NCBI GenBank assembly: GCA_016929355.1
Contig: JAFGJA010000025.1
Span: 1-6,960 of the forward strand
Origin: Anaerolineae bacterium
GTDB lineage: Bacteria > Chloroflexota > Anaerolineae > Aggregatilineales > Aggregatilineaceae
Length of the DNA stretch: 6,960 bases
Reading direction: 5' to 3'
This document shows positions 6,075 through 6,960 of this stretch, piece by piece. Under the pieces are notes generated by a model that ran no database searches, was not told where the DNA came from, and saw only the letters and a list, made by a program, of their open reading frames with translations. The position numbers and the translations under genes were made by a program. Numbering within the stretch: the first letter of the stretch is position 1; every line of letters starts with the position of its first letter.

Positions 6075-6083
6075 ATTATATCA
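6075..6083 (-). promoter_or_regulatory. Candidate extended -10 promoter in the gap upstream of the ATPase (distal)
   Basis: The minus strand reads TGATATAAT, a perfect -10 with extended TG, in an AT-rich tract. No good -35 is present. Directly downstream on the same strand lies TTGACA (6070-6075), which has a poor -10 at 17 bp (TATGGC). If the distal site is used, the leader before the ATPase would be about 215 nt. Confidence 0.35.
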
Positions 6084-6128
6084 CAATTATTCAGATATTT
6101 TTCAGGCCCTGTTTACGCTTCATCCGAA

Positions 6129-6170
6129 CGATCTGCGCAGTTGCCCTACCCCAACGCTGCACGCAGATCG
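6129..6170. repeat. 9-bp inverted repeat spanning the tsaC stop codon
   Basis: CGATCTGCG (6129-6137) and CGCAGATCG (6162-6170) are perfect inverse copies with 24 bases between them, and the tsaC stop (6146-6148) lies in the loop. The minus-strand side has no T-tract after it, so it is not a classic terminator. It could form a stem that protects the 3' end of the mRNA, or be chance. Confidence 0.4.
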
Positions 6171-6760
6171 GCCTCACTGATCGGGCCTGCACGCAACATT
6201 TGCAATTCGTCTCCCTCAAAAGCGACTACCGTCGAAGCGACGCCGCCGGGACTCGGCCCACCATCCAGGTAGAGCGCCACTGCATCCGCGAGATAGTCCA
6301 TCGCTTCCTGCACCGAAAGCGCCGGAGGCTCATCCGAACGGTTGGCGCTGGTCACGGCTAATGCCCCACCTCCGGCGGCAATGATCGCGCGCGCGCCAGC
6401 ATGGTCCGGCACGCGCACACCAATGGTCGGCATGTAGGACAGATTCGAAGGCAGACCGTCGCGCTTCGGCAGCACCAGCGTAAGCGGTCCCGGCCAGAAG
6501 GCTTCGGCCAAGCGCCGCGCCGGATCAGGGAACGCGCGTGCCACCAACAACACCGAGTCGGCATCAGCTAATAACACGGGGACGGCGCGTTCGGGCGGGC
6601 GTTGTTTCGCCTCGAAAATGCGACTGAGCGCCACCGCATCCAGCGCACAGCCAACCCCATACACGGTATCGGTTGGCAGCACGATCAAATCACCCGCGCG
6701 CAAGACTGCGGCGACCATCTGCGCCGCGTTCGCATAATCTACCGGAATAATGTGAGACAC
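6146..6760 (-). CDS. tsaC: L-threonylcarbamoyladenylate synthase (YrdC/Sua5 domain, TsaC type)
   Basis: The protein makes threonylcarbamoyl-AMP from threonine, bicarbonate and ATP, the first step of t6A formation on ANN-decoding tRNAs; TsaD and its partners complete the transfer. The YrdC domain fills nearly all of its roughly 205 residues, so it is the short TsaC type and lacks the C-terminal domain of long Sua5 proteins. Visible motifs, numbered from TTG 6763, are PTDTVYG (30-36), KQRP (53-56), WPGPLT (90-95), VRVPDH (116-121), TSANRS (138-143) and DGGPSP followed by STVV (167-180). The open frame can start at TTG 6763 or the next codon, GTG 6760. I prefer GTG because AAGGGGG lies 5 nt before it; the TTG would be too close. 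YciO-type paralogues share the fold and are a lesser alternative. No other t6A gene is adjacent. Confidence 0.92.
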   Translation of the reverse strand: MSHIIPVDYANAAQMVAAVLRAGDLIVLPTDTVYGVGCALDAVALSRIFEAKQRPPERAVPVLLADADSVLLVARAFPDPARRLAEAFWPGPLTLVLPKRDGLPSNLSYMPTIGVRVPDHAGARAIIAAGGGALAVTSANRSDEPPALSVQEAMDYLADAVALYLDGGPSPGGVASTVVAFEGDELQMLRAGPISEADLRAALG

Positions 6761-6809
6761 CAATTCCCCCTTGACAAGCAGTTGCTAAAATGGCAAAACT
6801 CAGTCTGAA

Positions 6810-6908
6810 CCCCTCCCCCTAACCCCCTCCCCACGCGGTGGAGAGGGGGAATCAACACTCAATCTGACTCCCCCTCTCCGAGTTTGGAGAGGGGGCTGGG
6901 GGGTGAGG
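6810..6908. repeat. CCCCTC-type inverted-repeat element, full length (copy C)
   Basis: The element opens with CCCCTCCCCCTAACCCCCTC and closes with GGGGGCTGGGGGGTGAGG, imperfect inverse ends. The left hairpin has CCAC (6831-6834) pairing with GTGG (6838-6841) around GCG, with flanking C and G arms. The right hairpin has a perfect 10-bp stem, CCCCCTCTCC (6870-6879) with GGAGAGGGGG (6886-6895), around GAGTTT. The architecture equals that of 1914-2025 but loop bases differ. It lies between divergent tsaC and the possible gene at 6947. Confidence 0.75.
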
Positions 6909-6946
6909 TATACGTCAATTAGAACTTAACAAATTTCGAGATCACT

Positions 6947-6960
6947 ATGAAACTCACACC
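6947..6960 (+). CDS. Possible start of a plus-strand gene cut by the window end
   Basis: ATG at 6947 opens a frame beginning M-K-L-T and runs to the edge. A weak purine stretch (CGAGA, 6938-6942) lies 4 nt ahead. MKLT is a common bacterial N-terminus, but only four codons are visible, so no product can be suggested. It would be divergent from tsaC, with a repeat element between them. Confidence 0.3.

Larger units (their letters stand above)
5851..6145. other. Non-coding gap between tsaC and the ATPase gene
   Basis: This 295-bp gap has no credible gene on either strand. It carries an AT-rich core (about 6045-6110) and the two promoter candidates above, plus the left arm of an inverted repeat that reaches into the end of tsaC (6129-6137). 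No T-tailed terminator for tsaC is visible; transcription from tsaC may continue towards the ATPase. Confidence 0.5.

Noticed and set aside
6771..6791. TTGACA and TAAAAT as a plus-strand promoter
   Set aside because: The spacing is only 9 bp, and the TTGACA overlaps the tsaC leader on the other strand.
91..6908. CRISPR array or transposon ends
   Set aside because: The repeats are scattered, not regularly spaced with spacers; no transposase or clear target duplication is visible.

Overview
The window reads as a chromosomal stretch of a moderately GC-rich bacterium. I lean towards Chloroflexota (Anaerolineae-like). That lean rests on the repeat style (CCCCTC-hairpin elements, a GTAGGGGC palindrome, a CACCGCAGAGAC-type insert) and on the protein style (a soluble GAF histidine kinase with a NarL/DevR-type regulator, a GT39-like membrane protein). 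It is inference from pattern; no marker gene settles it.

Layout from left to right. Bases 1-184 hold a possible 3' end of a plus-strand gene (2-82) and half of a CCCCTC-type hairpin repeat. A minus-strand GT-C/GT39-like integral membrane protein occupies 185-1891, and a dispersed repeat fragment is embedded in frame in one of its loops. The gap 1892-2213 is almost entirely repeats: a 112-bp inverted-repeat element and a 55-bp GTAGGGGC palindrome. A minus-strand cytoplasmic GAF histidine kinase (2214-3374) and a plus-strand NarL/LuxR-family response regulator (about 3626-4300) are divergent across an AT-rich control region with a TATAAT box and a spaced inverted repeat. The convergent gap after the regulator (4301-4497) has two hairpin terminators. 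A minus-strand BCS1-like AAA+ ATPase with an acidic low-complexity tail lies at 4498-5850. It is preceded by an AT-rich 295-bp gap with two extended -10 promoter candidates. A minus-strand threonylcarbamoyl-AMP synthase (TsaC type) lies at 6146-6760, and a third CCCCTC-type element fills 6810-6908. An ATG at 6947 may open a new plus-strand gene that runs off the edge.

The kinase and regulator very probably form one DevS/DevR-like two-component system, inferred from adjacency and family match. TsaC belongs to the universal t6A tRNA-modification pathway. The membrane protein and the ATPase have no evident functional link to their neighbours. I see no CRISPR array, tRNA, rRNA, transposase or defence island. 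The most notable material is the repeat population: hairpins that covary between copies, and a repeat domesticated inside a coding sequence.
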